A stretch of DNA of 58,403 nucleotides from Heterobasidion occidentale (taxonomy: Eukaryota; Basidiomycota; Agaricomycetes; Russulales; Bondarzewiaceae). Under the pieces are notes generated by a model. The model did no database searches and was not told the origin of the DNA. It saw only the letters and a list, made by a program, of their open reading frames with translations. Position numbers and translations under genes: made by a program. The DNA is taken from the NCBI GenBank assembly GCA_039111635.1, contig JBCAQO010000032.1, forward strand, positions 1 to 58,403. The letters are read 5' to 3'. Position 1 is the stretch's first letter, and the number at the start of each line of letters is the position of its first letter. Shown one piece after another: positions 33,411 through 44,584 of this stretch.

Positions 33411-34509
33411 CTACGGTAGTGTGAATATATGTAAGCATGATCCAACTTTGTACTTTGCATTGCCCTCCGAAGAGTGTACCTCCCGTTTGCATTTCTTGAC
33501 CCATCGTCTCGAGGCCTTGATCACATAGCGAAAATGTAGCTTCATATATTCGGCGTCCACCTTGGTATCCCAGCCAGAGTCTCCTACGATCAAAGCCCCC
33601 GATCCAGAGGCAGTAACACGCGAGAGGGAGGTGGCATATCGGACAACATTTGACGGCTGCTTCGGATGGCTAGCACGCCGTGATGCAGAAGTCGGTTGGC
33701 CAGGCCTAATAAGACCAGAGCGCGGCCTCGAACCATTTGCTCGAGGTGAGATCACAAACGTCGCAGGGTGAACATGGTCATTCCATGTGCAATACGTTTG
33801 ATATACCACGATGGTGGCATACTCGACCTTATCGTGAGAGACTCCATAGATCCGAGCCATAGCCGATTCAATTGTATTCCAATTAGGGAATATTGACTCG
33901 AGCTTCCTCCCAGCATCGCATACCACGAAGTGAGGTTTGACTCGTGAGAAAATGAGCGGCAGATTGTCGAATGGATACGAATACACGGAGGTGCCTGCGG
34001 ATTCGTTGCACTGGCCGTCCGAGACGCCTTCAGCTTTGTTGCGATGGGAAATGGGAGGAACATCGGGGGAAGGTGGCACAAGACGGTACTCAAAAGTCTT
34101 CGCACCGTCGTACATCTGAAAATAAACATTGAATTCTATACGGCGTAGCGGTATTCGAGAACGCACATCCTCGATCGATGGGACGTAAGGGGAACTTTCA
34201 CCCAACGATCCCATAGCTTGTCAACTATATCCATTGAAGGCATTAGAGCCCACCGATCGGATTCAAATGAATCGCGCCAATCATGACGAACTAGACACTA
34301 TGAGGACAAAGAAGTATTACGGTGAAGAGCACCCACGCAATATCGTGTTCGAGTCTGTATCCATCTGAATGGTATCATATTTCATTCCCCATGCCCATTC
34401 GAGACGCGATAGCTTGATAGATTGGCTGAGATTAGCTTAGACACAGGAGACTTCTCACGAAGACAACTGACCATAGGGTGATTTCTCCAGTAGCGTTCAT
34501 GGAAAACAT
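33411..34509 (-). CDS. Hypothetical multi-exon protein
   Basis: I cannot assign a family. The ATG at 34509 (MFSMNATGEITLWSVVF) lies about 65 bp downstream of a TATA-like box on the same strand. A 47-bp intron leads to an exon reading LSRLEWAWGMKYDTIQMDTD, and another to LRHDWRDSFESDRWALMPSM. The main exon, open to a stop at 33411, includes MYDGAKTFEYRLVPPSP, FSRVKPHFVVCDAGRKLESI, YGVSHDKVEYATIVVYQTYC and a basic C-terminus (ASRRWVKKCKREVHSS). The splice into that exon near 34130 does not keep phase with a strong donor, so an indel or a wrong junction is possible. There are no membrane spans or signal peptide. The region from the TATA box to the stop is coherent, so a real gene is likely. Confidence 0.5.
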
Positions 34510-34573
34510 GGCAGAGATGGACAGGAGACTCAGTCGCCGCTCCTGTTACGAGGCACTCTGAGTTCTCTGCGTG

Positions 34574-34584
34574 TTATATATAAA
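34574..34584 (-). promoter_or_regulatory. TATA-like box
   Basis: TTATATATAAA on the plus strand (TTTATATATAA on minus) about 65-75 bp upstream of the minus-strand ATG at 34509. Position and sequence suit a core promoter for that gene. Confidence 0.4.
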
Positions 34585-35112
34585 TGGAACATGAATCTTT
34601 GATCCGGCTTTAGGACGTTTATTGTCTATAATGGATGAGTACCTTGTGTTCACAGCTGGGGAAGCGACATACTTGGAGAGCAGGAGGGTGGATTTGAATC
34701 GGCATTGTAAAAGGGACTTGAAGACATTGGAAGGTAAATTGAGAAGGAGATGAGAATACTGAAACGCAAGTATCCGGGCGAAGTTGAAAGTCGAACAGCG
34801 GTACGCTGACTAAGGACTTGACCACCGTTCTTAGTGGCACCGGCTGACCCTAAGATCGTGCTCGATTGTTGCAAGATATTGTTTTCAAGTCTCATGAAGT
34901 AGCTCAGAAAGGGGTTTGAGCAAGCGGTTTCGAAAAGAGAATATCGCTGATGTTGACTCCACCGATGTGGGCAGGATGACTTGCAGCAGACACCGCAAAC
35001 AAAGCGGCATTGCATTCATTCGGAGTGGCATTGGCACAAAAGACGCTTGGAAGCTAAAAATAGGTGGTCAACGGCTTTGGGTGAAGAGGTTCAGCATGGA
35101 AGATGTCGAAAA

Positions 35113-35154
35113 GAGGGGGAGGGGAGGGGGAGGGGGAGGGGGAGGGGGAGGGGG
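35113..35154 (+). repeat. (AGGGGG)n microsatellite, G-quadruplex-prone
   Basis: Six or more consecutive AGGGG/AGGGGG units. Four or more G-runs with single-base spacers fit the G-quadruplex pattern. It lies in non-coding sequence between divergent genes. Confidence 0.85.
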
Positions 35155-36081
35155 CTAAAGACGTAGCAAAATCACACACTCACCCTTCTCAGCCTCGCCA
35201 TGTGTGACGCATGGCGCTCGCCTCCACCGCCAGCCGATTTCATCCGATATCTTCCGGAGGCCCATATCATAGTCAACACGCCCATATTTTGTATGCAGGG
35301 GGGAAGAAATTTTGGATCCGAAGCAAATTCAATGTTTGCTTGGGCCGCTAGCCTTGCCTCGAGGGGCAAGGACAATGGCCCTTCAATGCTTTCCGGGACG
35401 AGACTGCTGTCAGCACCGGGCTAGAACCTCGCAATTATTTGTAAGTATCCAAGAATGGTATCACGCACCAGCCACCATGGCCGCCATAGGATATATCGAG
35501 CAAAAAATTGAACAGAACAGCACGGCTCGAAGGCCTCGGCAGCGCGGAAGGGGAGGCGAAACCTTGTAGCCGAATACGTCTTTGATGGGCCAATCGTACC
35601 GGTGTTGCCGTACGAATGTGAGTCATTCACGCGCTCATGGATGGGGGCGTCGGAGGAGGCCAGTTATTGGGATCGCGCATTGTCCCAAATACGACGCACG
35701 AACACCCAAAAAAAAAACCCGCTGCTGTCCAGAATTAGGTTCAGATTCCCGAAGGCGGATGTTGTCAGGTGCGCCGCCTATCAGTCATCCATCAGAGGGG
35801 CAGCACAAGCTGCTCAGAGGCAAAGTTCGGATGGTAGATGTGATAGCGCAACTAAGGCTCCATCCTCTTTCCCGTGAGGCATCTTGTGCCCGCCGCGCAG
35901 GGGAGGAGGGGAAACGAGGCATCACGGCTAGTGGACAATACAAGATTGATCGGGATCTGAGCTGAAAAAAGGAAGAGGCAATGAAGCATACTCCGAACGC
36001 GCACAGACTCTTCCCGCCACTCACCTAACTCAGACAACCGCTCACGAAGCGGCGATAGGCCCCCTGAAGAAAACCCTCATT

Positions 36082-36093
36082 CGCTTATAAGCG
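36082..36093 (+). promoter_or_regulatory. Palindromic TATA-like element of zinc-finger gene B
   Basis: CGCTTATAAGCG is a perfect 12-bp palindrome containing TTATAA, 56-67 bp upstream of the ATG at 36149. It could be a core promoter, an operator for a dimeric factor, or chance. Confidence 0.3.
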
Positions 36094-36148
36094 CAGAGAT
36101 GGACTTTGAGTAAATCCAACACCCCACTTACCCAAACCAACTTCAGCG

Positions 36149-37166
36149 ATGGCATACCCCTACTACGCTTCATACAACACTTGCGGCTGGGAAGACAGTC
36201 TATCGTTGCTCTCTCAAGAGCAGACGACAGTTGCCCACACGGCGACGAGCGGGCCGCCCGCTGTATACCCTTCGGGGTATCCGACGCAGCAAATAGATGC
36301 TCTGTGGTACGAGCCAACGGTGAGCGTGGTTTTTGCAGCATTTGCCCCCAGAAACTGATAAGCTTTCCATTTGTAGCTCCCCACGGTCGAGCCCGAGTGG
36401 GCTCCACACTACCCCCAGCCTGTGTACGCGATGGCGGGGCCGGCGCACGTTGTCCATGATGTTTTCTACTTCCCCCAGCAGATGCTGCTCGTTGAGGGGA
36501 GCAACCACCAAGCGGCGACCATGGCGTACGGCGACGCGTACTGTGAGTCATCCTGTCCATCTACCTCTTCTTTGATGACGAACACTCCCATCAGATCATG
36601 AGGGGCAGGCGAGCCCGTTGTATTTGCCATGCGACGTCGTTCAACCCCAGTACGGTGCCGTACAGATGCATGGAGGGCCCGTCGCGGGCCCAATTACATC
36701 GCGGGCGACGCCTGGCGAAAGGGTCGGAGCGAGGTATGCACCTTACCAGCAGCGGCCGAGGCTAGAGGTTGCTGTTGTAGGTCCAGCGGGTATCTGCGAG
36801 GCCCCCGAGGGTGCTACCCTCCACCGAGCAACAATTACATCAAGAATGTCCGCTCGCAGGAATGATCCTGCAAACGAACTCATTCCCGAGGCTGTACAGG
36901 CGTCGGGCGAAGGGTCGACCCACCGGATGGCCACAAGGCGGGCGCCCAGGATGGATATGCGGCAGACTCCATACCTGAGCTCGGACTGGAACTGCCACAA
37001 GTGCGAGGGGGGGTTCGGACGCATCCACGAGCTCAAGCGTCACTTGAACACTGCGAAGGCGCACGTCGCCGCGTCGTTGACGTGCGACGAGTGCGAGGAC
37101 AGCGCCACGTTTAGTCGGCCGGACGTGCTCTTCGCACACAAGCGAGCGTTCCACGGATGGCCCTGA
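36149..37166 (+). CDS. Zinc-finger protein B (C2H2)
   Basis: Three exons (36149-36319, 36377-36542, 36595-37166) join cleanly to about 302 residues. The N-terminus is Tyr/Ser/Gln-rich and disordered (MAYPYYASYNTCGWEDSLSL). The middle exon is Pro/aromatic-rich (PEWAPHYPQPVYAMAGPAH, VFYFPQQMLL). Near the C-terminus are two fingers: WNCHKCEGGFGRIHELKRH with NTAKAH, and LTCDECEDSATFSRPDVLF with AHKRAFH, both Cys-Cys-His-His. It ends in HGWP. It is likely a nuclear regulator. The splice choice in intron 2 (acceptor CCCATCAG at 36594) is set by frame with the finger exon. It shares organisation with zinc-finger genes A and C, but sequence similarity outside the fingers is low by eye. Confidence 0.75.
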
Positions 37167-38308
37167 TGGATGACGTCGGCGCGCAGTTGATGGAAGGGGT
37201 GGTGGGAGGAGTTGTCTGCATGAAGGATGAGAGGTGAGTACCTTTTATCTTGCCATCCCTCTGCATCCCTCTGCCGTCGCATCCCGCTCGGTCGTCTTCA
37301 TCGATCCTTTCCCTTGCTCAACCTCCCTTTCTCACCATAGAATGCCCTCTCTAGAGAGCGAACATCGACGTCACCGCCCGAATCGATCCGAAGTTGATCG
37401 CTAGTGTTTGCCAGTACGCGCGTCCGCGACATAGAGGAGATAAAATGCTAGAGAATTTACTTACACACATTCCAGTTTTCACAATAGTATTCCAATGCAG
37501 TGTTTCTGCTCTGTTCGCATCTCTTTGTGTGCACGGTCGAAGTCAGAGAGGAAATGAAGAGGGTTCTTGCGACTGTGGTACTACTGTGGTGTGTGATGAG
37601 AGGGAACCATGGCCAGCAGCCGGGCCGGATGTTGGCATTTTCTCCTGCGTGTTAGCTTGCCTCCCACCTCTACAGGTGACATGCCTCACTCATCCACACA
37701 GTGCTATCGTTACTGAAATCCGATCTGAGCTACACAATAGGTGCAAAAACTGCGTAAAAATACTTACATCGAGGAGATTTGTGCTGTCGGGCCCCAGATC
37801 GTCATCTATGTTCATTCGATCCCCATGTACACATCATTCCAGTGTTCCACAAAGTGCTCCTAAACTCAATAAAGACGTCGTCCGCCTCTCAGCCAGCTGA
37901 CTTGATTGGACTCAACACTCATGCGGAGGTCGGCAGGGCGCTTGGCGCTTGGTTGAATATCAGCAGCCCCGCGTCTTCTCTCAGTATGTCTTGCATCCAA
38001 CGGACAAATAATGGAGTGGGATTGGACTCAAAGTAGAGTCAAATTAATTCTCGTTTGATATCTGTATTCGACTAGTTGTACGTGTGTCGCGTGTTGACAA
38101 GCATCGGATCGTCGGACTAGGATGGAAGATGCCCCTGCATAATGCACGACTCGTCTGATGTGTACGAGGCACCGTGTTCTACAGGCCTGCAGACATCTTC
38201 TATACAATACAGATAGATATATGGCTCTAGCTGATACACACCGCCTTTATCGTGGCCCATCTCCCCAGGTCTCCTGAGACTGAGAGATCCAGGCCGTCGT
38301 GAGCGCAT
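37167..38308. other. Intergenic, no gene recognised
   Basis: A 168-codon plus-strand frame (37394-37900) is open, but it has no start context, introns or motif and reads like chance sequence. The stretch also holds the 3' ends of the zinc-finger gene B and the convergent minus-strand phosphorylase fragment. Confidence 0.4.
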
Positions 38309-39047
38309 CTAGTCAGAAAAATGCGTCGGAAGGATGTAGCGCAGCGTCTCCCTGTCCTCTGGTTTCTGCTTCTCGGAGCGCGGCATGATCGAGTACTGCA
38401 TCGAGCCTGCCTCCTCGGCGAGGATATCTCCCACGGCGGCGGCAGCGACCAGCTCCTCTAGAATGGTTGCCGCGACGTGCCGCGACGTGTCGGCGTTGGC
38501 CTGTAGTGTCTTGAACACCTCCGCTGCAGTCACCGCCTCGGCGTGCGGCCGCCACGAGTCGTAGTCCGTCGCCGTCGCGACGAGCGCGTAGCTGTTCCAC
38601 ATAAGCAACGAACGCCCGATTCAGTCGTCCGAAACGTTCAAAAAGCGAGGGGAAAAGAATTGAGATAACGCACCTGATCTCGGCCTCGCGCGCGAGCTTG
38701 GCCTCGGGCAGCACGCTCATGTTGATGAGATCGCCACCCCACTGGCGGTACATCACGCTCTCCGCGCGCGTCGAGAATTGCGGGCCCTCCATGCACACGA
38801 TGCACTTCTCCGTCACGAGCTGCACGCCGCGGCCCTCCTCCTCGAGCGCACGGCGGATTGGGCCCTCGAGCCATTTTACGAGGCGCACGCTGAACGGGTC
38901 CCCGAACGCGGCGTGCGCGACGACGCTGAGGCCCTCGAAGAAGCTTGCGGGGCGCACGCCCTTGGTGCGATCGATTACCTGCGTAGGCAGCGCGAACGTG
39001 CCAGGCGGGATGTCCTCGCGAAGCGAGCCCTCGGCCGGCCGACGCAA
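38309..39047 (-). pseudogene. S-methyl-5'-thioadenosine phosphorylase, 5'-truncated
   Basis: MTAP splits methylthioadenosine into adenine and methylthioribose-1-phosphate in the methionine salvage pathway. Two exons are clear. The first (about 39030-38672) reads [20 protein letters not shown], then the family block [20 protein letters not shown] and [24 protein letters not shown] intron follows, then [20 protein letters not shown] to a TAG at 38309. These match the C-terminal two thirds of the enzyme, including the substrate-binding Met and the DYD(S/C)W loop. The N-terminal third, with the phosphate loop (GGSGLY) and the RHG segment, is not found in any frame upstream to 40 kb. An acceptor-like CCGAG lies just before GSLRE, so an upstream exon may have been lost by rearrangement. 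Without the phosphate site the product should be inactive. Confidence 0.7.
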
Positions 39048-40038
39048 TCCATCTCAGTTCATTCAATTTGTGTCTCCTCTACGTCTTTCCTCTCCTTTCT
39101 ATTTCTTTCTTCTGCGATCTTTAGCTTACCTATAATGAAACGAGAGGAAGTGGTGCGTATACTCAGCCTCGGAGTCGTCGATAGATTTTGTCCATGCTGC
39201 CAACCTTGCCCAGCCTGCCAGAGCCTGCCGCGCCCGAACTCCCGAAAACCAGCCTCGACACCTGGAATTGGATATCGATCAGGGCCACATACATCTTGGG
39301 ACTCCCGTCGTCCATTTACACATGCAAATGGATACTCACCTGGATGGATATCAAAAACGTCCCTCGTCACCATGGGAGGCCACTGGAGTGGTATGCTTTC
39401 ATTGAGCTCAGCGTGATCTGTCCTTTTCTTGCATCTTAAGTCTAATGAGTGCCCGTCCTCCACGAGGAACATTGGGATTACAATCAGCAGGTGTGTCACG
39501 GTGTTGATCTCCCCTGACTACCCCGCACCAGCGTGTACCCCACACTGAAAGGCACACATACGTTAAAGCCCCGCGGCAAGGCCTCCAACTCAACTCCAGA
39601 GCCCAGACACGATGCGCTCATGCGTGGGCACACACCGTTTGTCAGCGAAGGCAACAGCCAAATAAGTACACGCTATGACTCCTTGCACAATGAGAGCGGA
39701 GACTAGCAGTTTTCTTGAGACTCGGAATGGGCTGATACAAACGCTCGAAACGACAGACACGTGAGGGAGCCACAAGGTGACGACGATGAGCATTGACGTC
39801 CATCTGGAATAGTGCGTGCAAGGTTCATAAGACATTTTGCATAAAGACAACGTGAAGCCGATGTTGGACGCTGGAGACAATAGCAGGAACTTGAGCACAG
39901 TGCCACGGCGACGAGAGACACTACGGAGATAAGCCCATGCACATCATTGAAGCATTGTAGACAAAGTGGCGATGCACTAAGAGTAGGTAGTCTCAATGTC
40001 AGTGGAGACAAAGAAGAGCACGCGCCAGAAAATGATAC
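39048..40038. other. Region upstream of the MTAP fragment, no firm gene
   Basis: A 146-codon minus-strand frame (39059-39499) includes FDIHPGEYPFACVNGRRESQ, but it has no recognised family and conflicts with a plus-strand frame at 39188-39439. No MTAP N-terminal exon is present. The right part is the 3' side of the F-box-like gene. Confidence 0.35.
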
Positions 40039-41692
40039 TCAAATATGCTCATATAAAGCTCGCGCTCGCGCCCATTCGTCGTGGTCCCACACTAGCTCGA
40101 CACGAACATCCTCTGAGCTCACGCCACGCTTGCGCTTCCACAGACTCGCACCGATGGATCGTAAGGACCTGAGTACGAAAGCTTCGTACCAGATACCCTG
40201 AACGTGTCCAGTACCCAGACCCAACTCGAAGTATTCCAGGTCAGGAAGATGACCCATGACGTCCAGTGCCGATGCAGCAGCAGTCAAAGGGGTTTCTTGG
40301 CTGGTCTCCGCGTATAGTGGTGGTAGCATGGGGTCAATTGAAGGAACGATAAAGTCTAGGAATAGGTATCTAAGGTCGCGGAGATGTGCGAGCTTGAAGA
40401 TGTGTAGATATGAGACCTAGGAAAGGATAGGATCCCATTGTTCAGAGGAGTTAAACTTCAGGGAGAGGGTGCTGCTCACCAACTTCAGAACATTTTGTGT
40501 GGGTCACCAGACCACCTATCGATGTGTATTGACAGGGAGAGAAACTGCAATCTCGCGGCATCAACACTTAATTTGGCTAGAATCGGTCTGAGCTGATAGG
40601 CTGATCGCCAAACAAAATCGCGTGTTGAGTTCAAGCTCAGCGGAAACGAAATGCTGATGATGCGATCCAAGGGAATTCTCCAAGAATGTCAAAACACCCG
40701 GGATAGAAGGGGGATTTGCCGCGATTGCGATGATACTCTGCAGAGATGGACAGTATGAAGCTAACCTCGTCACCACGCTCATCTGACCTTTGACGGCTGT
40801 AAGCGCGGGCCAAAGCTGACTAGAAGACGAAGAGCTCAATTCATCAGCGAGCACTTCATCAACGTCAGCGTAGTCATCAATCCAGAGCAAGCGGATATCC
40901 GGAAACATGTGCACAAGGTACCTCGGCGACGGGCTCCTCGAAGGCGAAATTATGAGTTCCTTGACATTACGGCAGACAGTTCGAGCAGCCGCACTCTGCT
41001 CCCAAAGAGCATGCCAACTCGGCATGATATCACGCAGTACTAACTCCTCCAGGGCATCCGCCAGACCGAGTATGATGTATGATACATCCAAGGAATGAAC
41101 TGGATCGGAGTATGAATCAGCGGATAGGGTTAGATGGCGAAGGCCGTGGATCTGTCGGATTGCGTGAAGACCGATGTCGGCTATGCCGTACAGACGAAGC
41201 TCGACCAGCGAGTCGAGAGAGAGCAACGCTGGAGCGAGCCGTGGATCGTGCACGAAGAACTGTTCGCACACTTGGCCCATCAATGAGACCAATCCGCGAC
41301 CAGGACCTGAAGAATATCTCTGCGAGAGCGCGCATCCGATCCGTATCGGCCATGGTGGAATGCGGATGCATTATATCCCCGTCGAAGGTATACGAGAAAT
41401 GCTGCACGTGATGTCCAAGGCTGTGATCGCAGATGAAAGTGCGAAACGAGAGCAACTTTGGAGTTTGGAAGCCATCGCCACGCAATTTAACCCGGTATAG
41501 AAGCGCCGGAAGAGCTACGAGACGGGTGGAGCGCGAAACAAGTGTTAAGTTGAGGAGAGAATGCGATTCTAGCAGGACCAAAATCATTGCGATGCAATCT
41601 GCATTGAGATGATGGGGAAAGAGGGCGTCATCCTGTAGGTGATGATCTCAGCGAAATAATTGCGTATACTGGTGAATGATGAGACATACCAT
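40039..41692 (-). CDS. F-box-like LRR protein, tandem copy 1 (frameshifted)
   Basis: A close paralogue of the gene at 42164-43804. The ATG at 41690-41692 is followed at once by an intron (GTATGTC, acceptor CCTACAG). The next exon has HHLNADCIAMILVLLESHSL and LVSRSTRLVALPALLYRV, an F-box-like helix pair. Leucine-rich segments follow (SLDSLVELRLYGIADIGLHA, IRQIHGLRHLTLSADSYSD, LADALEELVLRDIMPSWH, LASYCPSLQSIIAIA). The last exon ends LWKRKRGVSSEDVRVELVW and ALYEHI at a TGA at 40039. Compared with copy 2 the frame slips near 41310 (after AEIFF) and near 40675 (after LTFLE). Each looks like a one-base indel, so this copy is either decaying or misassembled. It would be a substrate adaptor of an SCF ubiquitin ligase if functional; that role is family-based. 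Confidence 0.6.
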
Positions 41693-42163
41693 TTTCTGGA
41701 CAATATTGATTCTTCTTGCTGGTGTAGACGCAGTGGCCGATTGAAGGGTCAGGAAAAGAGCAGTGATGCTTGTTTAGCGCTGACCAGCGCTGAGTCTTGC
41801 GGACCTTGAACTCATGCGTTAGCGCTTGCGAGTCGGCGTCTCTTCCATTTGTACATGAGCCTCCGGGTCGTTTTGTCATGGAGCATTCGGCTTTCACTTG
41901 ATCGTTTTGTAGCAGTTGCTACACCTGGCCAAGGGATGTGGCAATAACATTTGCAGAGTTAATTGCCGTTTCCTGTACATGACTCTCTCATCCACAGAGC
42001 TAGTGCCCACGAGACGACATATCGAGACTCGCATGCTGTTATGAGGAAAAACAGTGGGTACAGAGACAATCCAAGCCAAATTCTTGGAGGCAATAGAAGG
42101 AAAGTCTATGACACGCCGTTTATGAGAAGCTACAGATGAAATGACGCACTGGCAAAATAGTAA
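41693..42163. other. Spacer between the tandem F-box-like genes
   Basis: It holds the promoter of copy 1 and the 3' end of copy 2. There are no other features; short frames only. Confidence 0.5.
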
Positions 42164-43804
42164 TTAGATACCTTCATACATCGCTCGCGCCCGCATCCAC
42201 ACATCGTCATTCAACACTAGTTCAACCCGATCTCCCTCTGCGCTCTTATCACGCTCGCGCTTCCACAAACTTGTACCTTTATATCGCAAAGACTTTGATA
42301 GGAGAGTGAGGTACCCGTTGTTCCCAATGATTTTAGCAGACTCTAGACCCAGTTCAAAGTATTCCAAGTTGGGAAGATGGCCCATGATGTCCACTGCCAA
42401 TACAGCTTCAGTAGAAGTCGTCTCCCTCTTAGTCTCCCTTTGTACGGCTGGGAGTGGCCACACATCTGATTCGGTATTGAAGTAAAGAACAGGTATTTGA
42501 GGTCCTGGAGACGTGCAAGCTCATATATATGTAGATAAGAGGCCTGAATTGAGATATCATTATTTAGACGAGACCAATTTCAGAGGAAAAAAACTGCCCA
42601 CCAGCTGTGAAACATCGTTGGTCCAATCAGTAGAGTCCCATATACGAATTGTCAGACTGAGATATTGCAATCTTGGCGCGCCAACGCTCAACTTGGTCAG
42701 AATCGAGTTGAGCTGATGGGCTGATCGCGGAAAAACATCTGAAGAGTATATCCTCAACGGAAAAGAAATGCTGGTGATGCGATTCAGGGAAATTGCGTCC
42801 AAGAATGATTCCGTTCGGGGAACGGAAGGGATGGACATTGCGGATACAATAATTCTCTGTAGAGATGGACATTGCGAAGCCAGCTCCTTCACCGCTGTCC
42901 AATTACCCTTGACGGTTGTGAGCGCGGGCCAAAGACGGCTAGAAGACAAAGAGCTCGATTCGTCACTAAACATTTCACGAACGACGCCAGTATCATAAAT
43001 CCAGAGGAAGTGGACACTTGGAAACATGTGCGCGAGGTACTTCGGCGACGGACTCGGAGGCAACAGAAGAAGTTTCTTGATGTTTAGGCAGACAGTTCCG
43101 GCAGCCGCACTTTGTTTACAGAGATCCTGCCAAACCGGGAAGATATCAACCAGTACTAACTCCTCCAGCACATCCGCCAGACCGAGTAAGATGTATGATA
43201 TATCCAAGGAATGAACTGAAGCCGAGAATAGGTCGGAGGATAGGGTTAGATGGCGAAGGCCGTGGATCTGTCGGATCGCGTGAAGGCCGAAATTTCCTAT
43301 GCCATACAGGCGAAGTTCGACCAGCGAGGGGAGAGAGAGTAGCGCTGGAGCGAGTCGTGAATCGCTCAGGAAGAACCGTTCGCACCGCTGTCCCAATGTT
43401 AACGAAACCAATCCGCCACAGATCCGCAAAACGTCAGCAAGGGCAACCACGTTGACACCAGGTATGACTGTGGGTAAGGGCCAGATATTATTGTATGAGA
43501 AATGCCGCATATGGTGTCCAAGGCTATGATCAGAGATGAAAGTGTGGAAAGAGAGCAACCTTGGGATTCCCGAGGCCACATAATCTTGAAAATTTACCCG
43601 GTACAGAAGCACGGGCAAAGCCACGAGACGGATGGATCGAGAAACGAGGGTCAGAGAGAGGAGAGAGGGCGAATCAAGCAGGTCCAAAATCATCGCGACA
43701 CAATCTGCATTGAGATGATGGTGAGATAGGAAGTTATTCTGGAGGAGATGATCATCTATACGCAGTCATCGTATATGCTAGCAAAGTATGAGACCCACCA
43801 TCAT
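42164..43804 (-). CDS. F-box-like LRR protein, tandem copy 2
   Basis: The first coding exon is only ATGATG (43804-43799), followed by an intron with donor GTGGGTCTC and acceptor CTCCAG. The main exon (ending near 42597) codes HHHLNADCVAMILDLLDSPS, LVSRSIRLVALPVLLYRVNF, and leucine-rich units (LPSLVELRLYGIGNFGLHAI, IHGLRHLTLSSDLFSASVH, LADVLEELVLVDIFPVW, LASQCPSLQRIIVSA). After an intron the last exon reads ASYLHIYELARLQDLKYLF, and later IMGHLPNLEYFELGLESAK, LWKRERDKSAEGDRVELVL and AMYEGI. The frame shifts by one base between these parts near 42480. Copies 1 and 2 share most residues by eye, so the duplication is fairly recent. Predicted role: F-box substrate adaptor. Confidence 0.65.
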
Positions 43805-44584
43805 TTGTGGAATCGTTTTTGCAACAGTCTACTTTCTGTGGACCAGAATCGACGTTATGGAAAGAACAGCTTTGCGGACTTCAATTCTGCTCACGTACGC
43901 TCAAGTCACTCTCAATTGAGTCGTGTTCTCACTTGCATTGCAGCTATTCGCTGATACGTCCGCCCTCTACCCTGAGGATCAGCAAGGCAACAATATCTGT
44001 ATGCAGACTCGTCTGGAATACTGCTGTTGAAGATTGGGGCATTGGGCCTATGAACGTTTCTAGGCAGAGAAGTTGCAACTATCAATTGGTACGTCGCTGT
44101 ATCAGCTCGATTTTCTGGCCTCAGTGCGGCGCACTCTGTAGACGGTAACACGGTGACTCCAGTGGAGCTACGCGCGCGAGTGCAGATTGTCCGGCTGCAT
44201 GTATATCGACACTTTCTCGCAGTCAATCATTTGATGTCACCGCTCCGCCCTTGAACTCTTGTATCGCCATCTCGCTCTACGTTCGTTTGGAATGTCGATT
44301 GCTTGGTTCCGTCACGCTCGTTTCGCCGCCATCGTTTCGAACCGACCTTGTTTCACACATATTTTGACCATACTCCTTGATTTTGGCACAGCGTCGAAGA
44401 GTCTGAGTCTTGGGCGCTTCATTGCATCAATTTACGATATATCAGTCGCGGCAATCATTGCATGCTTCGCTTACAGTAGTCGCTACGGCTATCACGAATC
44501 CCTCATGGCAGTGCATCCTGGATGTCTATAACTAGATCACGACATCTTTTCAACTAAGCACCTCTCCCATTTTAAATCGCCGTT
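43805..44584. other. Intergenic, divergent promoter region
   Basis: It lies between the start of F-box copy 2 (minus) and the short-chain reductase (plus). A few frames of under 115 codons conflict with one another. No convincing core promoter element. Confidence 0.45.

Larger units (their letters stand above)
34510..36148. other. Intergenic between divergent genes
   Basis: It separates the minus-strand hypothetical gene from zinc-finger gene B, so both promoters lie here. The open frames are short and conflicting. A G-rich microsatellite (35113-35154), an A-run near 35706 and a TATA-like palindrome at 36082 are the only distinct features. Confidence 0.45.

Noticed and set aside
37394..37900. 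168-codon plus-strand frame
   Set aside because: No start context, motif, signal or splice structure; composition is unlike the neighbouring genes.
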